A DNA stretch of 64,000 nt, from NCBI GenBank assembly GCA_028718185.1, contig JAQUMH010000003.1, positions 148,811 to 212,810 of the forward strand. Direction: 5' to 3'. The position numbers and the translations under genes were made by a program. The stretch comes from Elusimicrobiota bacterium. GTDB taxonomy: Bacteria > Elusimicrobiota > UBA8919. This document shows positions 40,114-49,468 of this stretch, piece after piece (the stretch's first letter is position 1; every line of letters begins with the position of its first letter). The notes beneath the pieces were generated by a model. It made no database searches. It was not told the DNA's origin and saw only the letters and a program-made list of their open reading frames with translations.

Positions 40114-40986
40114 ATGAATAAGTTTATGAAAAAGTATTTTGTATTATTTTGGGTTTTAGTTTGTTTGGTGTCGTTAGGGTTTTCAGAACCAATTATGACA
40201 GAAGAATCTAAATGTTTAACTAAGAACAACCTTGAAGTTGGGTTGGGGTTAAGTTATGGAGTGGACTCTTGGGAATGGGTCGGAACCTGGACAGGGGATA
40301 ATAAAGTATCAGCAACTGTGGTTCAAATACCTGTTAGATACGGGTTGTCGGATAAATTACAGTTAAATTTGAGCATTCCATACAGGTCGTGGGCATCAGA
40401 AATAGAAGTTGGAAGTGCAAAAAGTAATACTAATGAATCAGGACTTGGGCAGATTAGCATTGGCGGTAAATATGGTGTTTCTGAAAATATAGCAGTAGGT
40501 CTTGATATCCAAACACCGACAGCAGATATAGACAAATCACTAGGAGAAGGAACAAATGTCGGATTGCTTTTAATAGCATCTACTAAATTTAAGACTTTGA
40601 ACATTTCAGGGAATGCCGAGTATCTGTTAAAGATGAAATATGAAGATGATAATGATACGAAGTATGATCCAGCAGACCTTATAATTGTAAGAGCAGCAGT
40701 AGAATATCCAATAAATGCACTTTCCCTTATAGGTGAAGTACAGGGACAATTCTTTGGGAAATCTAAAACTACCCTTGATGGTGGTACGGAAACAGATGTG
40801 GCTGATTCTAATGGTTCCACACTTGATTTTCTTGTTGGCAGTCAATACTTAAAAGACCCGTTAAAACTCAAACTTGGTGTTAAATTTGCAGTAGGAGATG
40901 AGTCCTTAAGAGGTGGTGTATATCCATTTTATGATTCCTGGGATTGGAAAGTTATTCTTTCCGGTTCTTATAAAATAGGGTTGTAA
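40114..40986 (+). CDS. Outer-membrane beta-barrel-like protein
   Basis: This 290-aa protein has a signal peptide (KYFVLFWVLVCLVSLGFS) and alternating strands such as VPVRYGLSDKLQLNLSIPYR and LKLKLGVKFAVGD, ending in SGSYKIGL as barrel proteins do. Its start (MNKFMKK and upstream spacer) is the same as in lipoprotein 3, although the rest is unrelated. It may be the pore partner of the lipoproteins (inference). Confidence 0.75.
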   Translation: MNKFMKKYFVLFWVLVCLVSLGFSEPIMTEESKCLTKNNLEVGLGLSYGVDSWEWVGTWTGDNKVSATVVQIPVRYGLSDKLQLNLSIPYRSWASEIEVGSAKSNTNESGLGQISIGGKYGVSENIAVGLDIQTPTADIDKSLGEGTNVGLLLIASTKFKTLNISGNAEYLLKMKYEDDNDTKYDPADLIIVRAAVEYPINALSLIGEVQGQFFGKSKTTLDGGTETDVADSNGSTLDFLVGSQYLKDPLKLKLGVKFAVGDESLRGGVYPFYDSWDWKVILSGSYKIGL

Positions 40987-41126
40987 TATGAGATTGTTAA
41001 AAACAAACAATCTCTGATTGCACAGATTATGAAATGCGATTACATAGATTCTATATAGAATCTTAATTGATGAAAAATAATAGGGCAGGCAAGCCTGCCC
41101 CTACATGTATTGTAAGGGTAATTATT

Positions 41127-41157
41127 AAAGCCAACATATAGTTGGTTTTATTTTTTT
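41127..41157 (+). terminator. Intrinsic terminator before the polysaccharide region
   Basis: AAAGCCAAC/GTTGGTTTT stem (one G-T pair) with loop ATATA, followed by ATTTTTTT. It separates the surface module from the nucleotide-sugar genes. Confidence 0.8.
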
Positions 41158-41177
41158 ATGAAAAGTAAAAATTTCAA

Positions 41178-41206
41178 TTGACTTTTACTCACTTGTTTTA
41201 TAAAAT
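41178..41206 (+). promoter_or_regulatory. Sigma-70 promoter of the polysaccharide region
   Basis: TTGACT (41178-41183) and TAAAAT (41201-41206) are spaced by 17 bases, the same pair of boxes as at 31412. It leaves a leader of about 150 bases. Confidence 0.72.
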
Positions 41207-41365
41207 AGCATTCTTATATATAGTTTAAGAAGTCCGTGGTTTGTGGATTAAACTATTAACAATGTCCGCCACTACTTTTTTGGCGGACCTGCCGATAAAT
41301 CAGTGGCAGGAACTATGAGCTTGTTTAGATATTAGAGTTTGTTTTAACAAGGGGGTTTTTAATCA

Positions 41366-42316
41366 ATGAGAGTTCTTATTACAGGTATTACTGGTTTTGC
41401 GGGAAGTCATCTGGCGGAATTTTTGCTTTCAAAAAACTATGAAGTTCATGGGATTGAAAGGTGGAGAAGTGATACGGCAAATATTGAATTATTTAAAAAT
41501 AAGGTTGTTCTTCATGAATGCGATATAAGGGATTTTCATTCAGTTAGTAGCGTAATGGAGAAGGTAAAACCGGAAAAAATATTTCATCTCGCTGCGCAAT
41601 CGTTCGTCCCGTCTTCATGGGGCGCACCTTCAGAAACGATATCAACAAATGTAATAGGAGAGTTGAATATTTTTGAAGCAGTAAGAGAGTTAAAAATTAA
41701 TCCATGGATTCAGATTGCGTGTTCTTCTGAAGAATACGGTATGGTTCATGAAAATGAAGTCCCTATAAAGGAAACTAATCCTCTCCGGCCGCTTTCCCCA
41801 TATGCAGTTTCAAAAGTGGCACAGGATTTGTTGGGTTACCAATACAATCAGAGCTATAAGCTCAATATAGTAAGAACTCGTGCATTCAATCACGAGGGTC
41901 CCCGTCGTGGAGAAGTTTTTGTAACCAGTAATTTTGCCAAGCAAATAGCAGATATAGAAAAGAAGAAAAACCCGCCGGTAATATATGTCGGTAATTTAGA
42001 GGCTCGCAGGGATTACACGGATGTCAGGGATACTGTCCGGGCATACTGGCTTGCAACAGAGAAATGTATTGCTGGTGAAGTTTATAATATTTGTTCCGGC
42101 AGGGACTGGAAAATAAAGGATATGCTTAGTTATTTATTAAGTTTATCAAAAGTTAAAGTCGAAATCAAACAGGATCCTGCAAGGATGAGACCGTCTGACG
42201 TTCAGATTTTGTTAGGTGATAACACGAAATTTGTAAAACAAACCGGCTGGAAGATAGAAATACCTTTTGAAAAAACACTGGAAGATTTACTTAATTACTG
42301 GCGGGAGAGGGTATAA
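41366..42316 (+). CDS. GDP-mannose 4,6-dehydratase/reductase-like SDR
   Basis: This 316-aa extended SDR has the GITGFAGSHL NAD motif, catalytic YAVSK (near residue 145) and RTRAFNHEGPRRGE, typical of the GDP-mannose dehydratase and GDP-6-deoxymannose reductase group. It probably acts on GDP-hexoses in O-antigen precursor synthesis. Dehydratase and reductase roles cannot be separated from sequence alone. Confidence 0.85.
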   Translation: MRVLITGITGFAGSHLAEFLLSKNYEVHGIERWRSDTANIELFKNKVVLHECDIRDFHSVSSVMEKVKPEKIFHLAAQSFVPSSWGAPSETISTNVIGELNIFEAVRELKINPWIQIACSSEEYGMVHENEVPIKETNPLRPLSPYAVSKVAQDLLGYQYNQSYKLNIVRTRAFNHEGPRRGEVFVTSNFAKQIADIEKKKNPPVIYVGNLEARRDYTDVRDTVRAYWLATEKCIAGEVYNICSGRDWKIKDMLSYLLSLSKVKVEIKQDPARMRPSDVQILLGDNTKFVKQTGWKIEIPFEKTLEDLLNYWRERV

Positions 42317-42412
42317 AGAACGCGAATAAACTCGAATTGAAATGCAACGCAAATATTCGCAAATATTCGCGAGTATCAGCGTTTGATTAGCGATAATTCG
42401 CGTGTGAGCGGA
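42317..42412. repeat. CGCGAAT/ATTCGCG-rich repeat block
   Basis: Repeated AACGCGAATAA, ATTCGCAAATATTCGCGAG, and GATAATTCGCGTG segments form partial inverted repeats. Related words occur at 50751-50868. It precedes the thymidylyltransferase gene. Confidence 0.6.
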
Positions 42413-42421
42413 GCGAACGAT

Positions 42422-43480
42422 ATGAAAGCATTAGTTTTAGCAGGTGGTAAGGGGACGCGATTAAGACCAATTACGCATACTTCGGCAAAACAGCTTGTTC
42501 CGGTGGCGAACAAGCCGATACTTTTCTATGGAATTGAAGCAATAGCAGAAAGCGGGATAAAAGAAGTAGGAATAATAGTTGGAGACACTAAAAATGAAAT
42601 AAAAACTGCTGTTGGTGATGGAAGCAAATTCGGAGTTAAGGTTACTTACATAGAACAGTCTGCCCCGCTTGGTCTTGCGCATGCGGTAAAAACTGCACAG
42701 GATTTTCTAAAAGAAGATGAGTTCGTAATGTATCTTGGTGATAATTTAATCAGGGACGGTATCAAAACGTTCGTTGATGAGTTTAAAAAGAAAAAACCGA
42801 ACTCGCAGATTTTACTTGCAAAGGTTCCTAATCCGCAACAGTTTGGTGTTGCAGAACTAAAGGATGGTAAAGTTGTAAATCTTGTTGAAAAACCGAAACA
42901 GCCGAAAAGCGATTTAGCGTTAGTCGGTGTTTATATGTTTGATAAAAATATTTTTGAGGCAGTTGATAACATAAAACCATCATGGAGAGGAGAATTGGAA
43001 ATTACTGACGCTATACAGTATCTCGTGTCAAAGAAATTTGTAGTTATACCGCACGTAATTAATGGCTGGTGGAAGGATACGGGAAAACTCGAAGATATGC
43101 TTGAAGCAAATCGGATTATTTTGGATACTCTTGAAGCATCAAATTTAGGTAAAATTGAAAATTCAAGAATTGAAGGTAAAGTTGTAATTCAAAAAGATGC
43201 GGAGGTTATAAATTCAACAGTAAGGGGACCGGTTATTATTGGTGAAAACTGTAAAATAATCAATTCTTACATAGGTCCTTTTACATCTGTTTATTTTAAT
43301 ACCGTTGTTGAAAATAGCGAAATTGAGCATTCAATAATTTTGGAAAATTCAAAAATAAAAGATGTGAAGAAGATAGAAGATTCTTTAATAGGTCAAAACG
43401 TAGAAATTTTGAAATCGGAAAAGAAACCAACCGCTTATAGGATTATGGTTGGTGATTCCTCAAGGGTTGAAATAATATGA
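42422..43480 (+). CDS. rmlA: Glucose-1-phosphate thymidylyltransferase, long form
   Basis: The ATG at 42422 (GGAG upstream) gives MKALVLAGGKGTRLRPITHTSAKQ, the nucleotidyltransferase signature. The 352-aa length includes a C-terminal left-handed beta-helix (residues about 245-345), as in the StrD-like long forms. It makes dTDP-glucose for the RmlB-C-D enzymes encoded downstream. Confidence 0.9.
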   Translation: MKALVLAGGKGTRLRPITHTSAKQLVPVANKPILFYGIEAIAESGIKEVGIIVGDTKNEIKTAVGDGSKFGVKVTYIEQSAPLGLAHAVKTAQDFLKEDEFVMYLGDNLIRDGIKTFVDEFKKKKPNSQILLAKVPNPQQFGVAELKDGKVVNLVEKPKQPKSDLALVGVYMFDKNIFEAVDNIKPSWRGELEITDAIQYLVSKKFVVIPHVINGWWKDTGKLEDMLEANRIILDTLEASNLGKIENSRIEGKVVIQKDAEVINSTVRGPVIIGENCKIINSYIGPFTSVYFNTVVENSEIEHSIILENSKIKDVKKIEDSLIGQNVEILKSEKKPTAYRIMVGDSSRVEII

Positions 43481-43923
43481 TAAAAAATGTTTTGCTGAAA
43501 GAATTAACAATTCACAAGGATGAACGTGGAGCACTTTTTGAAATACTTCGCAGTGATTGGCCGGATTTTAAAAAGTTCGGGCAGGCATATATTACTGTAT
43601 GTAAAACTGGCTGGGTTAAAGGATGGCATTATCATAAAATCCAAACAGATAATTTTTGTGTTGTAAAAGGCAAGGCTAGAATTGTTCTAATTGACTCTAA
43701 AAAAAAGGAATTTATGGAATTTGAGCTTTCAGAAAAGAAACCGGCGTTATTAACAATCCCGCCAAAGGTCATTCACGGGTTTGAATGCATTTCAAAAGGT
43801 GAGAGTTGGATTATGAATATTCCAACCGAAATTTATAGATATAAAAAGCCGGATGAATACCGTATTCAGTTGGATGATCCGACAATACCGTATAATCCGT
43901 GGAAAAAGAAAAAAGGCTGGTAG
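43477..43923 (+). CDS. rmlC: dTDP-4-dehydrorhamnose 3,5-epimerase-like cupin
   Basis: This 148-aa RmlC-like cupin begins in the rmlA stop (ATGA overlap). Catalytic and substrate features are HKDERGALFEI, WHYHK near residue 51 and IPPKVIHGFE. It is shorter than classical RmlC (about 180 aa), so it may be a mono-epimerase or have relaxed specificity. The rml neighbours support the dTDP-rhamnose assignment. Confidence 0.8.
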   Translation: MIKNVLLKELTIHKDERGALFEILRSDWPDFKKFGQAYITVCKTGWVKGWHYHKIQTDNFCVVKGKARIVLIDSKKKEFMEFELSEKKPALLTIPPKVIHGFECISKGESWIMNIPTEIYRYKKPDEYRIQLDDPTIPYNPWKKKKGW

Positions 43924-44004
43924 GGAAAACAGGTAAAGATAAGTAGTAAGTAAATTACTCCAAAATCTTGAATCTTGAATCTTAGATCTTAATTTGGTAT
44001 TTAT

Positions 44005-44997
44005 ATGAAAATTTTAGTTACAGGCGGAGCCGGTTTTATAGGCAGCAATTTTATATTATATATTTTGAAAAAATATAAAAATTATAAAATTGTAAATTTA
44101 GATAAACTGACATATGCGGGTAATATAAAAAATCTTGCTTCTGTTGCAAATAACACAAGGTATAAATTTATAAAAGGAGATATTTGTAATAAGAAACTGG
44201 TAAATTCAGTAATGAAAGATGTTGACGCAGTGGTGCACTTTGCTGCTGAAAGTCATGTTGACAGGAGTATCCTGCATGCAGATGATTTTATAAAAACAAA
44301 TGTTGTTGGGACACAGATTTTGCTGGATTCTGCATTAAGAAACGGTAACAAAAGGTTTCATTATGTTTCAACTGATGAGGTTTTTGGAGAACTGGGTAAG
44401 ACAGGAAAATTCAACGAAAATACTTCTTATAGTCCTCGTTCTCCTTACTCTGCATCAAAGGCTGCAGCTGACCATATTGTTCGTGCTTATTTTTATACTT
44501 TCGGACTTCCTGTAACAATATCCAATTGTTCAAACAACTATGGTCCGTATCAGTTTCCTGAAAAGCTTATTCCTTTGTTTATTACAAATTTGATTGAAGG
44601 TAAAAAAGTTCCTGTATATGGTAAAGGTATGAATATCCGTGATTGGATTCATGTTGAAGACCACAATGAAGGTGTGGATTTAATTTTACATAAAGGGAAA
44701 ATCGGTGAAACTTATTGTCTTGGCGGAAATGCGGAAATTAAAAATATCGACATAACAAAAATGATTTTGAAAGAGTTTGGCAAAGGTTCTGAAATGATGG
44801 AATTTGTTGTTGACAGGAAAGGTCACGATTTCAGATATGCAATCGATTTTGCAAAAATAAAAAAAGAACTTGGTTGGTATCCCAGACATACATTTGAAAA
44901 AGGTTTAAAAGAAACAATAAAATGGTACAAAGATAATAAGAATTGGTGGCGCCCGTTAAAGAAAAAAATTATTAAAAATATTACTAAAAAACAATAG
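44005..44997 (+). CDS. rmlB: dTDP-glucose 4,6-dehydratase
   Basis: This 330-aa SDR has [10 protein letters not shown], the RmlB motif STDEVFGELG, catalytic YSASKAAADH and HVEDHNEGVDLIL. It converts dTDP-glucose to dTDP-4-keto-6-deoxyglucose. It belongs to the split rmlA-C-B-D group. Confidence 0.95.
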   Translation: MKILVTGGAGFIGSNFILYILKKYKNYKIVNLDKLTYAGNIKNLASVANNTRYKFIKGDICNKKLVNSVMKDVDAVVHFAAESHVDRSILHADDFIKTNVVGTQILLDSALRNGNKRFHYVSTDEVFGELGKTGKFNENTSYSPRSPYSASKAAADHIVRAYFYTFGLPVTISNCSNNYGPYQFPEKLIPLFITNLIEGKKVPVYGKGMNIRDWIHVEDHNEGVDLILHKGKIGETYCLGGNAEIKNIDITKMILKEFGKGSEMMEFVVDRKGHDFRYAIDFAKIKKELGWYPRHTFEKGLKETIKWYKDNKNWWRPLKKKIIKNITKKQ

Positions 44998-45058
44998 AAG
45001 TTTTTAATCTGTGAAATTGCAGTAAAAATATATAGATAGTACAAAGGATGTGTCGCGA

Positions 45059-45151
45059 TGTCATTGCGAGTGTAAGCGAAGCAATCTCAAGAAATGTAGT
45101 CTGTCGAAGACGGAATTGCCACGAGCCAATAAATTGGCTCTCGCAATGACA
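45059..45151. repeat. TGTCATTGCGAG inverted-repeat element, copy 4
   Basis: Left end TGTCATTGCGAG and right end CTCGCAATGACA are perfect inverted repeats. The interior differs from copies 1 and 3 (GTAAGCGAAGCAATCTC, GAATTGCCACGAG, and CCAATAAATTGG, itself a palindrome). It lies between rmlB and rmlD. Confidence 0.75.
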
Positions 45152-45235
45152 AATTGTGGGTTATGACACAATCTCTAAACTATTACAGAAATCTGTTCAG
45201 TTCTGTGTCAGTTCAGTGTGTTTGCGGAGCAAACA

Positions 45236-46135
45236 ATGAAGATTATAATTACCGGTTGTGGAATGCTTGGTTATGATTTATGTAGAATTTTTAACGAAGA
45301 TGAACTCTTTGCTATTGACATAAAAGAACCTAATTTCCAATTTCCAGTTTCCAGTTTCCATCTCTGTGACATTACCGATTTTGAAAAAACATATAATACC
45401 ATAACAAAAATAAATCCTGATATTGTAATTCATACCGCTGCTTGGACTGATGTTGATGGTGCAGAAAGCAAGCCGGATGCAGCTTACAGGTTAAATGTAT
45501 TAGGGACAAGGAATATTGCGCTTGCCTGCCAAAGATTTGATACTGCAATGGTTTATATATCTACTGATTATGTTTTTGATGGCGAAAAAAAAGAACCATA
45601 TATTGAGTTTGACAAAACTAATCCTTTATCTATATATGGTAAATCAAAATATTTTGGTGAGGTTATCATTCAGCAGCTGCTGAATAAATATTTTATTGTT
45701 CGTTCTTCATGGCTTTTCGGAAAAAACGGCAAGAATTTTGTAAAAACAGTTTTAAATTTAGCTAAAGAGAAAAAAGAAATAAAAATTGTGAATGATCAAA
45801 TTGGCTCCCCGACATATACAAAAGATTTAGCAGAATCTATTAAACAGCTTATAACTATGAACTATGAACGCTCAACTGGCCTTTATGGGACATACCATAT
45901 TACAAATTCCGAAAGCTGCAGTTGGTATGATTTTGCTAAGGAGATAATAAGACAGTCCGGGGTCCGAGGTCCGAGGTCCGAAGTCAAAATAAAACCTATA
46001 ACGACTGAGGAATTAAATCGTCCTGCTAAAAGACCTAAGGCATCAATACTTAAAAATTTTATGTGGGAACTAAATGGTTTTGAGCCTGTAAGAAGTTGGA
46101 AAGAAGCGTTAAAAAGCTATTTGGAAGAAATATAA
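45236..46135 (+). CDS. rmlD: dTDP-4-dehydrorhamnose reductase
   Basis: The ATG at 45236 (GGAG upstream) is preferred over a GTG at 45218. The 299-aa SDR has GCGMLGYDL, the RmlD motifs HTAAWTDVDGAE, STDYVFDG and YGKSKYFGE. It completes dTDP-L-rhamnose synthesis. Two repeat-derived insertions are visible: a TTTCCAG tandem tract (near 45334-45362) encoding FQFPVSSF, and a TCCGAGG tract (45958-45985) encoding VRGPRSEVK. Confidence 0.93.
   Translation: MKIIITGCGMLGYDLCRIFNEDELFAIDIKEPNFQFPVSSFHLCDITDFEKTYNTITKINPDIVIHTAAWTDVDGAESKPDAAYRLNVLGTRNIALACQRFDTAMVYISTDYVFDGEKKEPYIEFDKTNPLSIYGKSKYFGEVIIQQLLNKYFIVRSSWLFGKNGKNFVKTVLNLAKEKKEIKIVNDQIGSPTYTKDLAESIKQLITMNYERSTGLYGTYHITNSESCSWYDFAKEIIRQSGVRGPRSEVKIKPITTEELNRPAKRPKASILKNFMWELNGFEPVRSWKEALKSYLEEI
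45958..45985. repeat. TCCGAGG tandem heptamer within rmlD
   Basis: Three TCCGAGG/TCCGAAG heptamers lie in frame near the C-terminal third of RmlD. The peptide VRGPRSEVK is the same as in the Memo-AMMECR1 linker at 30350-30385. Confidence 0.8.
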
Positions 46136-46260
46136 ATTTGTGTAATAGAAAATCCAATCAATAATATAACTTCTATCTTTGTAGATTATGTCATTATTGT
46201 AGTTGTCGTAGACCCTTGGCGTGCTATATGTTAGTTGAGGTGAATGGAGCGAATAAAAAT

Positions 46261-47550
46261 ATGAAATTAGCGGTAATTGGAACTGGTTATGTTGGACTTA
46301 CGACCGGTGTGTGTTTTGCAGAGATCGGACATACCGTGATATGTGTTGATAATGATAAAAATAAAATATCATCACTGAAGAAAAACAAAATTCCTATTTT
46401 TGAACCGGGACTTGAAGAGATTTTAAAGAAAAATATAAAAAATAAAAAAATATCGTTCACAACAAACATTAGGGATGCGGTGAGAAAATCGGAGGCAATA
46501 TTCATTTGCGTGGGAACACCGTCCCGTGAAGACGGTTCTGCTGATTTATCATATATAGAGGATGTCGCATCTGAAATAGCCAGAAATATGGATAGCTATA
46601 AACTTATAGTTGAAAAATCTACAGTACCGGTTGAAACAGGCGAAAAAGTTGAGATGACCATAAAAAGAAATCTTAAAAAGAACGTTTCATTTGACGTTGC
46701 TTCAAATCCGGAATTTTTAAGAGAAGGTTCTGCTGTGCATGATACCTTTAATCCGGACAGGGTAGTTATAGGAGTATCGTCAAAGAAGGCAGAAAATATA
46801 TTAAAAGAAATTTATAAACCGCTGAATGCAAAAATTTTGGTTACTGATATAAAAAGTGCTGAAATTATTAAACATGCATCTAATTCATTTCTTGCAACAA
46901 AAATATCTTTTATAAATGCGGTTGCAAATGTTTGTGAAAGATGCGGTGCGGATATAGAAAAAGTTGCTGAAGGAATGGGGTTAGATAAAAGAATCGGCAA
47001 ATCATTTTTAAATGCAGGAACCGGTTTTGGCGGATTTTGTTTTCCGAAAGACCTTGAAGCATTCTTTTGGATTTCCAAAAAACTTGGATATGATTTTGAA
47101 TTATTAAAAAATGTTAAAGTAATAAATGAGAAACAAAAACAAAATTTGATTAAAAAAATAGAGGATGCTTTGTGGGTTATTAAAGGTAAAACAATCGGTA
47201 TTTTGGGTCTCGCATTTAAGCCAAATACAGATGATATGCGTTTTGCTCCGTCAATTGATATAATAAATATGCTTCAGAACGAAGGTGCAAAAATTAAAGC
47301 ATATGACCCGCAGGCAGGAGAAAAAGCAAAAGAAGTTCTAAAAAATGTTATATATTGTAAAAACCCGTATGATGTTGCAAAAAACTCCGACTGTCTTGTA
47401 ATTATGACAGAATGGGATGAGATAAGAAATGTTGATTTAGAAAAAATAAAGAAACTCTTGAAACACCCTATAATTATTGATGGAAGAAATGTTTTTGAAC
47501 CGGAAACAATGAGAAAATTAGGTTTTATATATAAAAGTATTGGGAGATAG
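46261..47550 (+). CDS. ugd: UDP-glucose 6-dehydrogenase
   Basis: The ATG at 46261 gives MKLAVIGTGYVGLTTG, the standard start, after GGAGCG. The 429-aa protein has GTPSREDGSADLSY, EKSTVPVETG and the catalytic Cys in GTGFGGFCFPKD. It oxidises UDP-glucose to UDP-glucuronate, used by the UDP-xylose synthase encoded next. Confidence 0.94.
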   Translation: MKLAVIGTGYVGLTTGVCFAEIGHTVICVDNDKNKISSLKKNKIPIFEPGLEEILKKNIKNKKISFTTNIRDAVRKSEAIFICVGTPSREDGSADLSYIEDVASEIARNMDSYKLIVEKSTVPVETGEKVEMTIKRNLKKNVSFDVASNPEFLREGSAVHDTFNPDRVVIGVSSKKAENILKEIYKPLNAKILVTDIKSAEIIKHASNSFLATKISFINAVANVCERCGADIEKVAEGMGLDKRIGKSFLNAGTGFGGFCFPKDLEAFFWISKKLGYDFELLKNVKVINEKQKQNLIKKIEDALWVIKGKTIGILGLAFKPNTDDMRFAPSIDIINMLQNEGAKIKAYDPQAGEKAKEVLKNVIYCKNPYDVAKNSDCLVIMTEWDEIRNVDLEKIKKLLKHPIIIDGRNVFEPETMRKLGFIYKSIGR

Positions 47551-47600
47551 ATTTAAAATTAAAATATTGAAAGATTAAAAGATTGAAGAGTTACATTCAT

Positions 47601-48530
47601 ATGAAAATTTTAATTACTGGCGGATCTGGTTTTGTAGGAAGTCACTTATGCGACAGATTTATAAATGATGGACATCATGTTGTCTGCATAGACAACCTTT
47701 TAACTGGTTCTCTGAAAAATATAGCACATCTTAGGAAGACAAAAAAATTTAAATTTGTGAAACACGATGTAACTAAATTTATAAAAATTAATGGTTCAAT
47801 AGATGCTATCCTTCACTTTGCATCTCCGGCAAGCCCAATCGATTACGAAAAGCTTCCAATACAGACACTAAAAGTCGGTTCTCTAGGTACTCATAATGTA
47901 TTAGGACTTGCAAGAGAAAAAAAAGCAAAATTTTTACTTGCTTCAACTTCTGAAGTTTATGGTGATCCGCTTGTTCATCCTCAGAGAGAAGATTATTGGG
48001 GAAATGTTAATCCAATAGGTCCGCGTGGTGTTTATGATGAGGCAAAGAGGTTTGCTGAAGCAATTACAATGGCATACCACAGAGTTCATAAGATTGATAC
48101 AAAAATTATTAGAATTTTTAATACCTTTGGCGAAAGAATGCGACTAAATGATGGAAGAGTTGTACCTAATTTCATATCAGAAGCGTTGAGGGGAAAACCT
48201 TTAACGATTTACGGGACTGGCGAACAAACGAGAAGCTTTTGCTATGTATCCGATATGGTTGAGGGTATATGCAGGTTATTAAATTCATCGCAAAATGAAC
48301 CGGTAAATATTGGTAACCCTGATGAATATTCAATTTTAGAATTTGCAAAAATTATATTAAAACTAACAGGTTCAAAAAGCAAAATAGTTTTTAGAAAACT
48401 TCCGATTGATGATCCTAAGGTTAGACAACCTAATATTTCAAAAGCAAAAAAAATATTAAAATGGTATCCAAAAGTATTTTTGGAAGAAGGGCTTGAAAGG
48501 ACAATAAAATGGTTTCAAAAAAAAGTTTAG
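47601..48530 (+). CDS. UDP-glucuronate decarboxylase (UDP-xylose synthase)
   Basis: This 309-aa SDR starts at ATG 47601. HLICDR-like [58 protein letters not shown] and [19 protein letters not shown] are diagnostic of UXS. It converts UDP-glucuronate to UDP-xylose. The next gene overlaps by 22 bases. Confidence 0.93.
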   Translation: MKILITGGSGFVGSHLCDRFINDGHHVVCIDNLLTGSLKNIAHLRKTKKFKFVKHDVTKFIKINGSIDAILHFASPASPIDYEKLPIQTLKVGSLGTHNVLGLAREKKAKFLLASTSEVYGDPLVHPQREDYWGNVNPIGPRGVYDEAKRFAEAITMAYHRVHKIDTKIIRIFNTFGERMRLNDGRVVPNFISEALRGKPLTIYGTGEQTRSFCYVSDMVEGICRLLNSSQNEPVNIGNPDEYSILEFAKIILKLTGSKSKIVFRKLPIDDPKVRQPNISKAKKILKWYPKVFLEEGLERTIKWFQKKV

Positions 48531-49468
48531 TTTTAGTTACCGGAGGGGCTGGTTTTATCGGTTCGCATATTGTTGACGAGCTTTTAGTGAGAGATTATAA
48601 GGTTCGTATAATTGACAATTTTTGTACAGGTCGTTTAGAAAATATAAAACATATATTTAATAAAATTGAACTTATTAAAGGAGATATCAGGGACGAAAAG
48701 ATAGTTAGAAAAGCAATGAAAGGCATTGATTTCGTTTTTCACGAAGCTGCTTTGCGTTCAGTCCCGCGTTCTATTGATGATCCTGTTTCAACTAATGATG
48801 TAAATATTGCAGGAACACTTAATCTGTTGGTTGCAGCGAAAAATGAAAAGGTTAAGAGATTTATTTATGCATCTTCGTCGTCGGCCTATGGGGATACAAA
48901 AGAACTTCCGAAAAGAGAAACTCAGAAACCTCAGCCGGTCTCCCCATATGCCGTCTCAAAATTAACCGGTGAGTATTATTGTCAGGTTTTTTCAAAAATA
49001 TTCGGGCTTGAAACTGTTTCATTACGTTATTTCAATGTATTTGGTCCCCGCCAGGACCCGGAATCAAAATATGCGGTTGTAGTCCCGTTATTTATTTATT
49101 GCGGACTTAAAAATAAGCCGTTTGAAATTCATAGTGATGGGAAACAATCGCGGGATTTTACATATATTGATAATGTTGTTAACGCAAATATATTATCAAT
49201 GACTGCTAAGAACATATCAGGATCCGGGGGAGTTTTTAATATTGCCTGTAATAGTAAACATTCAATCTTAGAAATTGCCAATACCATATCAAAAATTACA
49301 AGAATAAAACCAAAGTTTATTTTTAAACCAAAACGGGTAGGTGATGTGAGGCATACACTTGCTGATATATCATTGGCAAAAAAGTATTTGGGTTATAAAC
49401 CGTCCGTAAATTTTGAAGAAGGTATGGAAAAAACAATAGATTATTTTCGGGAGTTTTATGGATATTAA
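48509..49468 (+). CDS. UDP-GlcNAc/GlcA 4-epimerase-like SDR (WbpP family)
   Basis: This 319-aa SDR has [49 protein letters not shown] and [11 protein letters not shown]. These match the WbpP/TviC UDP-N-acetylhexosamine 4-epimerases. The next gene encodes a matching dehydrogenase, so the pair probably makes UDP-N-acetylgalactosaminuronate (inference). Confidence 0.88.
   Translation: MVSKKSLVLVTGGAGFIGSHIVDELLVRDYKVRIIDNFCTGRLENIKHIFNKIELIKGDIRDEKIVRKAMKGIDFVFHEAALRSVPRSIDDPVSTNDVNIAGTLNLLVAAKNEKVKRFIYASSSSAYGDTKELPKRETQKPQPVSPYAVSKLTGEYYCQVFSKIFGLETVSLRYFNVFGPRQDPESKYAVVVPLFIYCGLKNKPFEIHSDGKQSRDFTYIDNVVNANILSMTAKNISGSGGVFNIACNSKHSILEIANTISKITRIKPKFIFKPKRVGDVRHTLADISLAKKYLGYKPSVNFEEGMEKTIDYFREFYGY

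Larger units (their letters stand above)
40987..41365. other. 379-base gap: palindromes, terminator and promoter
   Basis: It contains a GAGATTGTT/AACAATCTC hairpin directly behind the barrel gene, the palindrome GGGCAGGC-AA-GCCTGCCC at 41083-41100, the terminator and promoter listed separately, and a GTCCGCCA/TGGCGGAC-type hairpin near 41265-41290. No gene is seen. Confidence 0.7.

Noticed and set aside
40323-40820. A 165-codon minus-strand ORF inside the barrel gene
   Set aside because: The plus-strand gene has a signal peptide and beta pattern and starts with a duplicated ribosome site; the antisense frame shows no family.
35918-40986. Prophage because of the S74 fibre gene
   Set aside because: No capsid, terminase, portal, tail or lysis genes are visible, and neighbours encode lipoproteins and a barrel.
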